The position numbers were made by a program, and so were the translations under genes. The notes below the pieces were generated by a model that saw only the letters and a program-made list of their open reading frames with translations, had not been told where the DNA came from and searched no databases. From contig DBRR01000035.1 in assembly GCA_002306055.1 (NCBI GenBank), positions 1-49,434 of the forward strand: 49,434 nt of DNA, in the 5' to 3' direction. Below are positions 16,041-25,128 of the stretch, piece by piece. Within the stretch, counting starts at the first letter, position 1; every line of letters starts with the position of its first letter. The DNA comes from Anaerolineaceae bacterium UBA1363 (GTDB taxonomy: Bacteria; Chloroflexota; Anaerolineae; Anaerolineales; Anaerolineaceae).

Positions 16041-17966
16041 ATGAAGAAAGGCACCATTATTGCGCTGATCATCGTTTTCCTGCTGATTACAGCCGGGTTA
16101 ATTGCCTGTAATTTGCCAAGAAACAACGCCAGTGTCACCATTCTAAACCCAGTATCAGGGCAGTCAATCCCAGCCTTTAAGGAGTACCAGGTCACCTCTT
16201 CAACCAAGCCTGAAGGGAATTGGTCCCGAATCGAATTGTACATCAATGGCGAATTGGTTCGCCTTGACACTCCCGATACCAATGCGGGCACCTTTGGACT
16301 GGTGCTCCAGCCATGGATTCCGACCAAAGAAGGTCCCACTCTGGTCGAAGTCAAGCTCTATCAGCGAGGAAAGGCACCCGCTGCAAGCGCCCAGGTGGCT
16401 GTGATGGTGAAGGTCATGAATGAGCAGGAAATTCCACCCACCCCAACCCTGATCACCCCCACAGCTGCGGTTACTCCCACTGGCACGACCACGCCACCCC
16501 CCTGCACCATGTCTGCAGCCTTGCTGCAAGACCTGAGCATCCCGGATGGAACAATCCTGAAACCTGGTCAGCAATTCACCAAGACCTGGCGAGTGCAAAA
16601 CAATGGCAGCTGTGACTGGGAAAATTACAAGCTGGTATTCGTGCATGGCAGTCTGATGGGCGGCAATTCACCCAGTCCTCTGCCAAAGGTAAGTTCAGGC
16701 AACACTCTCGACATCTCCCTGGAGCTATTTGCGCCGAGCTATCAGGGTGAATACTCCGGATTCTGGCAAATCCAGTCAGATAAAGGCAGCCTGATCGGAC
16801 CGGAACTGCACTACACCATTCGGATCCCTGGTCCGACTGCCACAAACAGTGCCACCGCGACAGCAAGTGCCACCCCAACAGCCACGGCGACGGCTACTCC
16901 TACGTCGACCTATACACCAACGATCACCGCGACAGCGACCGCTACAGGAACAGCCACGTCCACACCAACTTTCACCCCTACGGCGACCGATGCTGCAACA
17001 GCAACCTTCACACCGACTTTCACTCCAACTACAACAGCCACGGCAACCGCAACTGCAACATCCACTTTCACACCGACTTTCACTCCAACTGAGACGGCTA
17101 CGGCAACCGCAACTGCAACACAAACGCCGACACCTACTGTGACCCTTACAGTTACTCCTGATGAGTCAACAGGCACACCGACTGTTGCTCCAACCGAAAC
17201 GCCGCCCCCCATCCCGACTGTGGTGCCACTTGGCACCGTTCAGGTTAAAGAGGAATTCAAGCTTGATTCTGAAAAAACACAAACCTTTGCGGTTTCTTGT
17301 GACACTTCAATCGGACTGCCGATCTCAGGTGGTTATTCAATCGATGAAGATGTTATCCTGATGTCGAGCCAACCAGCGAAAAATGGTTGGCAAATCACTC
17401 TGAGCAATCAAACCAAAGCCCGGAAAACCGTCAGCGTTTATGCAAATTGCCTTGTTGGTTTCAGCGGAAAAGTGCAGACCACACACATCGAAAAGACGGT
17501 TGAAGGAAGAAGTGCTGCCAATCTCAAACTTGGCTGTCAGATTGCAGGTAAGGTTGTGGGGGGAGGGTTTGATTTGAGCGATGCACCTGATTTGGTGATA
17601 ACTGAATCCCGCCTTGTTGGAAATGAGTGGGTGATATCAGTAGTCAATCCAAGCCGAAACAAGCAGACTTTCAACGCTTACGCGCAGTGCCTCTCAGGTT
17701 CAGGCCTGCCTGCTCTAACAGCTCAAAACGACACAGTAAAAATTCCTGCCAGAGAGAGCAAGGTGGTCGGGTTGAATTGTGGAACCGTCTCCATCAGTAG
17801 GGGATATCAGACACCAGTCGGTCTCACTTTACAAGCAATCCGACCAACTGCTATTGGCTGGATCTTCGAAGTTGAAAATACTACGCAGCGACAGCTGATC
17901 TTCAGACCCCAAATAATATGCGTGGGACCCTCGTTTCAGAAGGATTCACAAAGAAATTCGCCTTAG
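16041..17966 (+). CDS. Surface lipoprotein with NBR1/FW-like Ig domain and Thr/Pro stalk
   Basis: A 641-residue predicted lipoprotein. Residues 1-22 are a signal peptide (MKKGTIIALIIVFLLITAG) with lipobox LIAC (Cys23). An Ig-like domain (about 30-125) is followed by a second one (about 155-262) resembling the four-tryptophan (FW) Ig-like domain of NBR1 (KTWRVQNNGSCDW ... FAPSYQGEYSGFWQI). Then comes a low-complexity Thr/Pro/Ala stalk (about 266-397), and a C-terminal region with two repeated Cys-containing segments (FAVSCDTS, LKLGCQIAG, VGLNCGTVS). Binding or adhesion at the cell surface is likely; no enzymatic motif is seen. It starts 63 bp after rnpB and may have its own promoter; the ribosome binding site is weak (AAAGGTAGTT). 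Confidence 0.7.
   Translation: MKKGTIIALIIVFLLITAGLIACNLPRNNASVTILNPVSGQSIPAFKEYQVTSSTKPEGNWSRIELYINGELVRLDTPDTNAGTFGLVLQPWIPTKEGPTLVEVKLYQRGKAPAASAQVAVMVKVMNEQEIPPTPTLITPTAAVTPTGTTTPPPCTMSAALLQDLSIPDGTILKPGQQFTKTWRVQNNGSCDWENYKLVFVHGSLMGGNSPSPLPKVSSGNTLDISLELFAPSYQGEYSGFWQIQSDKGSLIGPELHYTIRIPGPTATNSATATASATPTATATATPTSTYTPTITATATATGTATSTPTFTPTATDAATATFTPTFTPTTTATATATATSTFTPTFTPTETATATATATQTPTPTVTLTVTPDESTGTPTVAPTETPPPIPTVVPLGTVQVKEEFKLDSEKTQTFAVSCDTSIGLPISGGYSIDEDVILMSSQPAKNGWQITLSNQTKARKTVSVYANCLVGFSGKVQTTHIEKTVEGRSAANLKLGCQIAGKVVGGGFDLSDAPDLVITESRLVGNEWVISVVNPSRNKQTFNAYAQCLSGSGLPALTAQNDTVKIPARESKVVGLNCGTVSISRGYQTPVGLTLQAIRPTAIGWIFEVENTTQRQLIFRPQIICVGPSFQKDSQRNSP
16981..17120 (+). repeat. 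60-bp tandem repeat within the lipoprotein stalk
   Basis: Blocks recur at exactly 60 bp: CGGCAACCGCAACTGCAACA is identical at 17041-17060 and 17101-17120, and a block of about 23 bases around CACCGACTTTCACTCCAACT is identical near 17008-17030 and 17068-17090. The unit encodes 20 residues of Thr-rich stalk, so copy-number changes keep the frame. Confidence 0.75.
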
Positions 17967-18045
17967 CTTGCGGATGGGGGTTTAAAACAAAGGCAACTTT
18001 GGCTAAGCATCCAACATTAATAAAAGCCACGAGCGGACAACGACC

Positions 18046-18612
18046 TTAAACCAGCAGGTCATCAAGGCTCCGTTTGGGTACGTGGTGTACGCCATCGGCA
18101 TCGCGATAGTACTTGATGTCACCATCCGGTCCAAGCGGTTCGATCAGGCATACTTCGGCAGGTTTTCCCAACGCGATCACATAGCCAATTTTAAAACGTT
18201 CATCCAGAGTCAGAATTTCGCGTACTTTTTCACGCTGAACGGATGCGAGTATACATCCACCAAAGCCCAATTCTGTAGCGCGCAACAAAATGGTTTGCAT
18301 GGCAATTCCCGCATCCACTTCCGAAAATTTGCTGATGGTTTCATCGCCTAAAACAACAATGTAAGCGGTGGGTCTTTCACCCTCGGCTGGTCCAGACCAA
18401 TCGCGGAGGTATGCAGCAAACTTCAGACAATCGAAAACCTGGGCGGTTTCGGCTGTTTCGTAGACCAGGCGATATTTTAGCGGTTGGCGATTTGCTGCCG
18501 AGGGGCAATAACGGGTGGCATCAACCAGATCGCGAAGGATTTCCTGGGGAATTTTGACAGATTCATCAAAACGACGGTAAGATCGGCTTTTTATTAACAG
18601 GTCAGTCAGCAT
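18046..18612 (-). CDS. Nitroreductase family protein
   Basis: FMN-dependent oxidoreductase of the nitroreductase superfamily, 188 residues. The N-terminal RSYRRFDESVKIPQEIL and the CPSAANRQPLKYRLV segment are the usual FMN phosphate and ring contacts; GIAMQTILLRATELGFGGC is the dimer/FMN helix motif, and IALGKPAE the C-terminal strand. Substrate is not predictable. ATG 18612 is preceded by AGGAG and overlaps the end of the upstream membrane-protein gene by 11 bp, so it is the last gene of a def-recF-led operon. Confidence 0.9.
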   Translation of the reverse strand: MLTDLLIKSRSYRRFDESVKIPQEILRDLVDATRYCPSAANRQPLKYRLVYETAETAQVFDCLKFAAYLRDWSGPAEGERPTAYIVVLGDETISKFSEVDAGIAMQTILLRATELGFGGCILASVQREKVREILTLDERFKIGYVIALGKPAEVCLIEPLGPDGDIKYYRDADGVHHVPKRSLDDLLV

Positions 18613-19045
18613 GGGATTCTCCTGTCTCGGATTTCAGAAGTCGAAAGATATAGATAAGGGCGATAAGAAGTAAAAGGAGCCCAACAGCATCAAAGATAAC
18701 AAACCTCAAAATGGATGCCCTCAATGAAACATGTGTCCCAGGGATGGAGCGCAGCAGCAGCGTCTCACCCGCCAGTCCTATCCCCTGCATCAGACTGGCT
18801 TCGAGCAAAGAGCGGCGATTCCGCTGGGGGTGAACAAGAGCAAACACATAAGGCACCTGCCACATTACGAACAATATGCCAATTCCGATGATTGCTACAC
18901 GCCCAGGCTCGCCGTCAAGTTCAAAAGGCGCCACATACGGCAGGGGATTGAAAATGTAAGCAAAGGCGCATTGGAGGTTCATCGCCACGACCAAAAAGAT
19001 CAGCACTCTGGGTAAAAGCAGCCTGGCGAATTCATTGTTCTTCAT
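18602..19045 (-). CDS. Small integral membrane protein, unknown function
   Basis: 147 residues with about four predicted membrane helices (about 9-30, 48-70, 80-100 and 112-138) and a polar, acidic C-terminus (LLKSETGESHAD). I do not recognise the family. It overlaps recF by 4 bp (ATGA) and the nitroreductase by 11 bp, so it is almost certainly translated within the def-recF operon, but nothing in it suggests a repair role. Confidence 0.75.
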   Translation of the reverse strand: MKNNEFARLLLPRVLIFLVVAMNLQCAFAYIFNPLPYVAPFELDGEPGRVAIIGIGILFVMWQVPYVFALVHPQRNRRSLLEASLMQGIGLAGETLLLRSIPGTHVSLRASILRFVIFDAVGLLLLLIALIYIFRLLKSETGESHAD

Positions 19046-20247
19046 GAGCGTGTGACAATACCCTGGTTCACCTGCCAGACTTCATGCTCATGCACAAACT
19101 CCGGAGTGAACATATCGAGGTCTGTGGCAGTAAGAAACGCCTGTTCCACCTGACCCACCACGGAAAGAAGGTCTTTACGTCGTTGTGGATCAAGTTCAGC
19201 CATAATTTCATCCAGCAGCAAAACCGGCCATTCCCCCGTGCGCTGCTTCATCCAAGTCACCTCGGCGAATTTGAGCGTCAGCAGGGCAGTACGGGTCTGC
19301 CCGCGCGAACCAAAATCTTCCAGGTCGATTTGATTACTCAAAAAACGGACTTCATCGCGGTGCGGACCGATGCTGGTCTGGCAGCGCTGGATATCCGCAT
19401 GGTAACACTGTTTCAGGGCTGCCAGGATTCCGCGTTCAAGTTCTTCAGCACTGATGCCTGTACGATCCAAGGTTGTTTGCACTGGAAGTGCCATCTGACC
19501 GGCAGGCTTTTTGAGCGGTTCATACGAAGGTTGGTATTGGAACTGCAGGATCTCAAGATCGCGGGTCAACCGCTGGTGGATGGGGATCGCTTGTTTTTCA
19601 AGCGCAGCCAGGGCAAGGATTCGAGCGTGCATTATCAAAGAGCCGTGCCTCGCGAGCAGTTCATCCCAAGGCTCAAGCTGAGCTTTGTCCCCACCAACTT
19701 CTGCCAGGGTTTTAAGAAGGGCATTCCGTTGCGCCAGTGCTTTGGTGTAGGCGGAAAGATGACGTGAATAACCGGGTTCCACCTGCGAAAGGATCTCATC
19801 GAAATATTGGCGCCTGTCTGCAGGAGTACCTTCAATGACCCTAGACATCTGGGGCAAAAAGGTAACCGCGTTGAACTGACCGTAGACATCAGAAATACGT
19901 TTTTTCACACCATCGAGTAATACTTGCTTGGAAAATCGTGGGTTGGCAGGATTGGTCGCTGCGTCCTGGATCAGGCGAACTTCGATTGTTTGACGGCGAC
20001 CTGCTCGCACAAATTCGCCAAGAATGCGAGCAACCGTGATTGGCTCATTGGGAGTATAAAAATTCATCAACTGACGGTCGTTGGCAGTTGAGATGGAGGA
20101 GAGGTTAGCGAGGTAAGCAACCGCCTCAAGGATGGATGTCTTCCCCTGGGCATTTTGGCCGGTGAATAAAATCACCCGCCTGGGGAAATCCAGCTCCAGG
20201 CGGGAGAAAATGCGGTAGTTCGTCAGGGATAGCCGGGTGAGGTACAT
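19042..20247 (-). CDS. recF: DNA replication and repair protein RecF
   Basis: SMC-like ATPase that, with RecO and RecR, loads RecA at single-strand gaps. The 401-residue protein has the N-terminal MYLTRLSLTNYRIF, Walker A GQNAQGKT (30-37), signature motif SIGPHRDEVRF, and Walker B VLLLDEIMAELD, all intact. It shares one base with def (TAATG) and 4 bp with the following gene. Its usual neighbours dnaA, dnaN and gyrB are absent; here it travels with def. Confidence 0.96.
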   Translation of the reverse strand: MYLTRLSLTNYRIFSRLELDFPRRVILFTGQNAQGKTSILEAVAYLANLSSISTANDRQLMNFYTPNEPITVARILGEFVRAGRRQTIEVRLIQDAATNPANPRFSKQVLLDGVKKRISDVYGQFNAVTFLPQMSRVIEGTPADRRQYFDEILSQVEPGYSRHLSAYTKALAQRNALLKTLAEVGGDKAQLEPWDELLARHGSLIMHARILALAALEKQAIPIHQRLTRDLEILQFQYQPSYEPLKKPAGQMALPVQTTLDRTGISAEELERGILAALKQCYHADIQRCQTSIGPHRDEVRFLSNQIDLEDFGSRGQTRTALLTLKFAEVTWMKQRTGEWPVLLLDEIMAELDPQRRKDLLSVVGQVEQAFLTATDLDMFTPEFVHEHEVWQVNQGIVTRS

Positions 20248-20756
20248 TAATCCGTAATCTGTTCAGCTTCCTCAGGAGTCAGTTCAAATACTTCTTCAGC
20301 CCTGTCGATGTAGAGCACCCCATCAAGGTGATCAATCTCATGCTGGAAAATACGCGCAAGCCAGTCTTGCGCTTCGATCTTCAGCGGCTTGCCAAAGCGA
20401 TTTTTGGCTTTTACGGTCACCGCCTGGTGGCGTTCAACTCTGCCAGCCAAGCCGGGCAGTGAAAGGCAGCCTTCAACATCGGTCACCATTTCTTCGGAGC
20501 GCTTGATGATCTCCGGATTGACCAGGACATACTTTTTTGGCTTGGCGTTTTCATCCTCGTCTTCAGTATATTCCACCACCACCAGGCGTAGTGATTCGCC
20601 AATTTGAGGGGCTGCCAGCCCCACACCTGGGGCAGCACGCAAAGTCTCAAACATGTTATCAACAAGTGTTTGCAGTTCTGTATCAAATTTGGTGACCTGC
20701 TTGGCTTTGAGTCTCAGAGAAGGCTCCGGAAAGGTCACAATGTTTAAAATAGCCAT
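20247..20756 (-). CDS. def: Peptide deformylase
   Basis: Metalloenzyme removing the N-formyl group from nascent proteins. All three signature motifs are present in the 169-residue protein: GVGLAAPQIG (44-53), EGCLSLPG (95-102, metal ligand C97), and HEIDH (139-143, ligands H139 and H143, catalytic E140). Length is normal. First gene of the def-recF-membrane protein-nitroreductase operon. Confidence 0.97.
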   Translation of the reverse strand: MAILNIVTFPEPSLRLKAKQVTKFDTELQTLVDNMFETLRAAPGVGLAAPQIGESLRLVVVEYTEDEDENAKPKKYVLVNPEIIKRSEEMVTDVEGCLSLPGLAGRVERHQAVTVKAKNRFGKPLKIEAQDWLARIFQHEIDHLDGVLYIDRAEEVFELTPEEAEQITD

Positions 20757-20781
20757 AAATCTCCATCCAGTATTTTGGGAT

Positions 20782-20810
20782 ATTCTACCTTAAGGCAGAA
20801 CCGGATTCAA
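20782..20810 (-). promoter_or_regulatory. Promoter of the def-recF operon
   Basis: Minus strand: TTGAAT (20805-20810), 17-bp spacer and TAGAAT (20782-20787), followed by GGAG shortly before the def ATG at 20756. Confidence 0.6.
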
Positions 20811-20859
20811 ACCGGTGGATAAGGGTGATCCTGGGTTAGCGCTGAACCATTGCAGGAAT

Positions 20860-20886
20860 AAAAAAGAACGGGTTAACTACAACCCG
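20860..20886 (-). terminator. Terminator after the CNBD membrane protein gene
   Basis: CGGGTT (20869-20874) pairs with AACCCG (20881-20886) around a 6-nt loop; on the minus strand it is followed by TTCTTTTTT. Lies just past the stop at 20891. Confidence 0.75.
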
Positions 20887-20890
20887 ACTG

Positions 20891-22573
20891 CTAATTCGGG
20901 GTCTCAGTCCTAATCGGACGCGTTGGGTCGGATTGCGGTGGCAATGTCAAATCTTGGGCAACCTCTTCCTGGAACACCTTGAACCACTGGGCGACGCGTT
21001 CCCGCTCGAGCATCGTAGCGCGTTTATCGCTTTCCTGGGCATGCTGCCTCATCCTCGTAAAAATGTCCTGCTGCACAACCGATGGCTGATAGACATCATT
21101 AAAAGTTAGCTGGGCGTTACCGATCCGGATGTAGACCGTGCCATAGTTAAAAAGCATGGGGATGAGTCCCCGCCGTTCGTACTCAATGCTCAGGATATTC
21201 TCAAGGGGAGCAGAACGGCGCGATTCGCGACCGAAAGGCTTCCGATCAAGGTCGATCACCTGGTTCGGAGTCAGCTGAAAGAGGTCATTGCGCCAGTCAA
21301 CATACTGATAGACCAGAAGTCCAGCGGCCACAAAGACCAGGAAATAACCAGCAACCAAGCCCATGGTGTAATCCACCTGGGTCAGGTTATGAGTTATGAT
21401 CGCGACTACGAAGATAATGGATAATACCAGCACAATGAGCGGCAAAATGATCTTCCGCAGCAGGATAAGCCAGTGTTTTCGATAGGTGATCGTGCCGCCA
21501 ACCTCATGGCGTATCCGAATAAAATCTGAGAACAACCACTGGAAAAAGTTGACCTCTTTTGGCGCCTGTTCAACCACACCCAATTCAGCTTGTAAATCCT
21601 TGGCAGTGATATCCTCTGCTTCTTTTCCGAATTTCTGGCGCAGCGCCTTCCGGATCTCACGGGCGTCCAACTCAAGATCGATGCGCTTCCCGCGTGCCCA
21701 GTTTGCCTCGATCAGCTTGCCGATCGTGCGGGCATGGGCTACGCGCTCAAAACGAATATCGCCAATGTATGTGCGGACAATGACGTCCGAATAACCCAGA
21801 AAATGTCCTGGCTGGGAAGTTTTAATGCCAACCGAAAGCAGTGTGCTCAGCGGAGCCTCCTGGCGACTTTCATAGAATCCAGTAACATGCTCCACCCAGA
21901 CCATCCTGTTGGAGGTGATGAGGTAGAAATCATTTGCCCAGTTATTGATGTTCCAGACCAGCCAGAGTAAGCAAAAGATGAAACCAATGACCAATCCTGC
22001 CAGCGACCAGAATGCGTACTGTGAGCTTAAAAGCACCATCAAAAACCAGATAATGGCAAAGGCAGCAATGGGCGGAAGAGATCGGAACAAAAGAAAAACC
22101 GGGTGTTTGCGTGCCATCAGGTAAATCTTTTCACCCGGTTCAAGCCAAGTCATAGGAATGTGAGACGCCAGGCGGACACTGTTAAACAGAATGGATGCCG
22201 TTTCTTTGAAAGTCGGAACGTCAGCATATAAGGCTTGGACCTGTTTATTGGGGAGGAAGTAGACCCGCGAATCTGTAAGTGCCATGACCGTTTTCTGACG
22301 GGTGGGGAGGTAATTCAGGGCTTCTGTGCCAACAACTTCTCCATGTTTGAGAACTTCAAGTTGCCTCCCATCCTCATCCACCAGCTCAAGCTGACCCGTA
22401 TCAATCACAAAAAGCCCGTCAGTAACTTCCTGGATTCGATAGAGCATCTCACCTTTTGGAAGTTCAACCATGATGAACTCTTCACTTAAGCGCTCCAGCT
22501 CCTCAATGGTAAGCCCACTGAAAAGCGGAACTTCGCGCAGCAAGGTCAGAATGGGTTGTGTTTGCTCGTTCAT
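20891..22573 (-). CDS. Membrane protein with N-terminal cyclic-nucleotide-binding-like domain and PH-like domains
   Basis: 560 residues. Residues 1-125 form a cNMP-binding-like domain (LFSGLTIEELERLSEEF, then GLFVIDTGQLELV). In the phosphate-binding cassette GE (78-79) and an Arg (92) are present, but the residues after the Arg are QK instead of the usual small residues, so ligand binding is doubtful. Two paired-helix membrane segments follow (about 158-205 and 365-415), each before a region resembling bacterial PH domains (DFYLITSNRMVWVEHVTG; DLFQLTPNQVIDLDR). Likely a membrane-bound sensor or scaffold. ATG 22573 is preferred; an upstream TTG at 22579 (MAMNEQ) has a better-spaced GGA. A clpC terminator sits only 20 bp upstream. 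Confidence 0.75.
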   Translation of the reverse strand: MNEQTQPILTLLREVPLFSGLTIEELERLSEEFIMVELPKGEMLYRIQEVTDGLFVIDTGQLELVDEDGRQLEVLKHGEVVGTEALNYLPTRQKTVMALTDSRVYFLPNKQVQALYADVPTFKETASILFNSVRLASHIPMTWLEPGEKIYLMARKHPVFLLFRSLPPIAAFAIIWFLMVLLSSQYAFWSLAGLVIGFIFCLLWLVWNINNWANDFYLITSNRMVWVEHVTGFYESRQEAPLSTLLSVGIKTSQPGHFLGYSDVIVRTYIGDIRFERVAHARTIGKLIEANWARGKRIDLELDAREIRKALRQKFGKEAEDITAKDLQAELGVVEQAPKEVNFFQWLFSDFIRIRHEVGGTITYRKHWLILLRKIILPLIVLVLSIIFVVAIITHNLTQVDYTMGLVAGYFLVFVAAGLLVYQYVDWRNDLFQLTPNQVIDLDRKPFGRESRRSAPLENILSIEYERRGLIPMLFNYGTVYIRIGNAQLTFNDVYQPSVVQQDIFTRMRQHAQESDKRATMLERERVAQWFKVFQEEVAQDLTLPPQSDPTRPIRTETPN

Positions 22574-22587
22574 GGCCAATTTAGTCC

Positions 22588-22624
22588 AAAAAGAAGAGCG
22601 GTTTGCATTTTCAAACCGCTCTTC
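22588..22624 (-). terminator. Terminator of clpC, immediately upstream of the next gene
   Basis: GAAGAGCGGTTTG (22593-22605) pairs perfectly over 13 bp with CAAACCGCTCTTC (22612-22624); on the minus strand the stem is followed by TTTTTGG. The T-tract runs almost into the ribosome binding region of the gene starting at 22573-22579, leaving no room for a separate promoter. Confidence 0.85.
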
Positions 22625-22633
22625 AATGTAATG

Positions 22634-25099
22634 CTATACATTCACCAACTCAGATTGCTGCTCCGCCATCAGCTCAAAACTCAGTTCGTCCTTACCATCT
22701 TCCTTGAAAATATGGACTGAGGCGCCAGGCTGCAGACCGCCTTCCAGCAATTTAATCGCCAGAGGACTTTCAACAAACTTCTGCAAAGCGCGTTTGAGTG
22801 GTCGGGCACCCAGCAAGGGGTCAAATCCCTGATCCGCCAGCCAGGATCTGGCGGACGGATCCACCACCAAACCTACGCCATATTCCTGGGTTCGCTCGAT
22901 GATTTCCTTAATCTGAAGATCAACAATTTTCAATACATCTTCCTTGCTCAACGCTGAGAATGTGATGATTTCATCAATCCGGTTGAGGAACTCGGGTCGG
23001 AATGCATCCTTGAGAGCTTTCTCGATCTTTTCGTGTGAGGCTTTGACGTCATCGCTTTCGTCCTTACCAAGGAAACCTAACGAGCCACTGCTTTTGACAA
23101 ATTCAGTGCCAAGGTTGCTGGTCATGATCAGCACTGTATTCTTGAAATCCACGACTCTACCCTGTCCGTCGGTCAGGCGACCATCATCAAGGATCTGTAA
23201 AAGTGAGTTCCAGACTTCAGGGTGCGCTTTTTCGATTTCATCGAAAAGGATAACGCGATATGGTCGGCGGCGCACAGCTTCGGTGAGCTGCCCACCTTCT
23301 TCGTAGCCAACATAACCGGGAGGCGCACCAAAGAGGCGCGAAACGGTATGCTGCTCGCGATATTCACTCATGTCCACTCTAACGAGGGCGTCTTCGTCAT
23401 CAAACAGGAATTCCGCCAGAGCTTTGGCCAGCTCCGTCTTGCCAACACCGGAAGGACCAATAAATATGAATGAACCGATCGGGCGATGGGGGTCTTTCAG
23501 CCCGGAGCGCCCACGCCGGATGGCATCAGAAATTGCTTTGATAGCGTTATCCTGACCGACTATACGGTCGTGCAGGCGGTTTTCCATTTCGAGCAGTTTT
23601 TTCGATTCTGACTCGAGCAACTGGTTCACAGGAATGCCAGTCCACTGATGAATGACAGAGGCAATATCATCTGCGTCAACAATGTCATCCAGTTTGTGCT
23701 CCGTTTCCCAAATGGTGCGTTTCTTTTTGAATTCTTCTTCGAGGCGCAAACGTTCAGCCTTTAGCTTGACTGCGCGTTCGTAGTCGCGCTCCACACCAGC
23801 CTGCTCTTCTTCGGCTGCAAGGCGGTCAATTTCCTTTTTCTCCTGCTTAAGGTCATCAGGCATCGAGTATAAGGCTACGCGCAGCTTGGCTGCCGCCTCA
23901 TCCATCAGGTCGATTGCTTTATCAGGCAGCAGGCGGCCAGTCATGTAGCGCGCTGAAAGTTTTGCAGCAGCTTCAAGCGCCTGGTCTGAAAGCACCACGT
24001 TGTGGTGTGCCTCATAGCGGTCTCGCAAGCTGCGCAACATCTTGACGGTGTCTTCAATGCTTGGTTCTTCAACGTAGATCGGAGCAAAGCGGCGTTCAAG
24101 CGCGGCATCCTTCTCGATGTATTTATGGTATTCATCGCTGGTCGTCGCGCCAATACACTGCAGATCGCCACGCGCCAATGCAGGTTTTAGCATGTTGGAG
24201 GCATCCATGGCGCCCTGCGCAGCCCCTGCCCCAACAACGGTATGCAGTTCATCGATAAACAGGATGACTTCACCGTTGGATTCCTGGATCTCTTCAATTG
24301 TGTTCTTAAGGCGTTCCTCAAATTCTCCTCTGAAGCGCGTGCCGGCAACCATGGCTCCAAGATCAAGTGAAACGACTAATTTATCCGATAAAATTTCGGG
24401 TACGTCATCGTTGGCAATTTTTTGCGCCAATCCTTCCACGATGGCGGTCTTTCCCACGCCAGCTCCGCCAATCAAGACCGGGTTGTTTTTGGTACGACGG
24501 GAAAGAACCTGAATAACACGCATGATCTCAGATTCGCGACCATAAACAGGATCAAGCTTGCCTTCTTTAGCAGCCTGAGTGAGGTTGCGCGAATATTTTT
24601 CGAGGGTCTTATAACGGGAATCAGACTTGCGTCCGGTGGCTGTCTTGGTGCCACGCAGTTCAAGCACATTCTCATAAACACCCTGGCGGGTGAGATTAAA
24701 CTCCTCCAGCAAGCGTGCCAGTTGAGTGTTCTTTTCTGAAAGCACGGCAAGGAAGAGGTGCTCAGTCGAAATGTATTCATCGCCCAGGCGGCTGGCTTCT
24801 GTTTTAGCGAGATCAACAATCATTTTCACCCGCGGAGTCAGAAAAACTTGTCCGGATGGACCGCCGAAAATATTGGCTTTTGGTGTGGTTCGCAGAATCA
24901 CATCCAGGCGATCCGCAATAACGCCGGGGTCCACGTTTGCCATCTCAATCAACTGGGAAACGATTCCTTCTGGCTGTTCGATGAGAGCAAGAAGGATATG
25001 CTCAGAGTCGATTTGGTTGTGACCGTATCGTTGAATGATCTCAGCGGCGCGGGCAGCCACATCCTGCGCCCGCTCAGAAAACTTATCAAATCGCATCAT
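22634..25099 (-). CDS. clpC: ClpC-type AAA+ protease/chaperone ATPase
   Basis: Hsp100 unfoldase that feeds ClpP. The 821-residue protein has an N-terminal Clp_N double repeat (FSERAQDVAARAAEI ... EHLFLAVL), a first AAA+ domain (GGAGVGKTA; Walker B ILFIDE), a short middle region with a UVR-like motif (ERDYERAVKLKAERLRLEEE) typical of ClpC and much shorter than the ClpB coiled coil, and a second AAA+ domain (GPSGVGKTE; ILFDEIEKAHPE) with the VGYEEGG pore loop. Start ATG 25099 or the adjacent 25096 with upstream GAGGAAAA; an in-frame ATG at 25144 lies in an inverted repeat and is unlikely. No ctsR or mcsAB genes are nearby. Confidence 0.9.
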   Translation of the reverse strand: MMRFDKFSERAQDVAARAAEIIQRYGHNQIDSEHILLALIEQPEGIVSQLIEMANVDPGVIADRLDVILRTTPKANIFGGPSGQVFLTPRVKMIVDLAKTEASRLGDEYISTEHLFLAVLSEKNTQLARLLEEFNLTRQGVYENVLELRGTKTATGRKSDSRYKTLEKYSRNLTQAAKEGKLDPVYGRESEIMRVIQVLSRRTKNNPVLIGGAGVGKTAIVEGLAQKIANDDVPEILSDKLVVSLDLGAMVAGTRFRGEFEERLKNTIEEIQESNGEVILFIDELHTVVGAGAAQGAMDASNMLKPALARGDLQCIGATTSDEYHKYIEKDAALERRFAPIYVEEPSIEDTVKMLRSLRDRYEAHHNVVLSDQALEAAAKLSARYMTGRLLPDKAIDLMDEAAAKLRVALYSMPDDLKQEKKEIDRLAAEEEQAGVERDYERAVKLKAERLRLEEEFKKKRTIWETEHKLDDIVDADDIASVIHQWTGIPVNQLLESESKKLLEMENRLHDRIVGQDNAIKAISDAIRRGRSGLKDPHRPIGSFIFIGPSGVGKTELAKALAEFLFDDEDALVRVDMSEYREQHTVSRLFGAPPGYVGYEEGGQLTEAVRRRPYRVILFDEIEKAHPEVWNSLLQILDDGRLTDGQGRVVDFKNTVLIMTSNLGTEFVKSSGSLGFLGKDESDDVKASHEKIEKALKDAFRPEFLNRIDEIITFSALSKEDVLKIVDLQIKEIIERTQEYGVGLVVDPSARSWLADQGFDPLLGARPLKRALQKFVESPLAIKLLEGGLQPGASVHIFKEDGKDELSFELMAEQQSELVNV

Positions 25100-25128
25100 A
25101 ATGTGCTTTTCCTCATATTTTGTTTTCT

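Noticed and set aside
16910..17236. Gly/Val-rich minus-strand frame opposite the lipoprotein stalk
   Set aside because: Its repetitive sequence is simply the complement of the Thr/Pro codon repeats.
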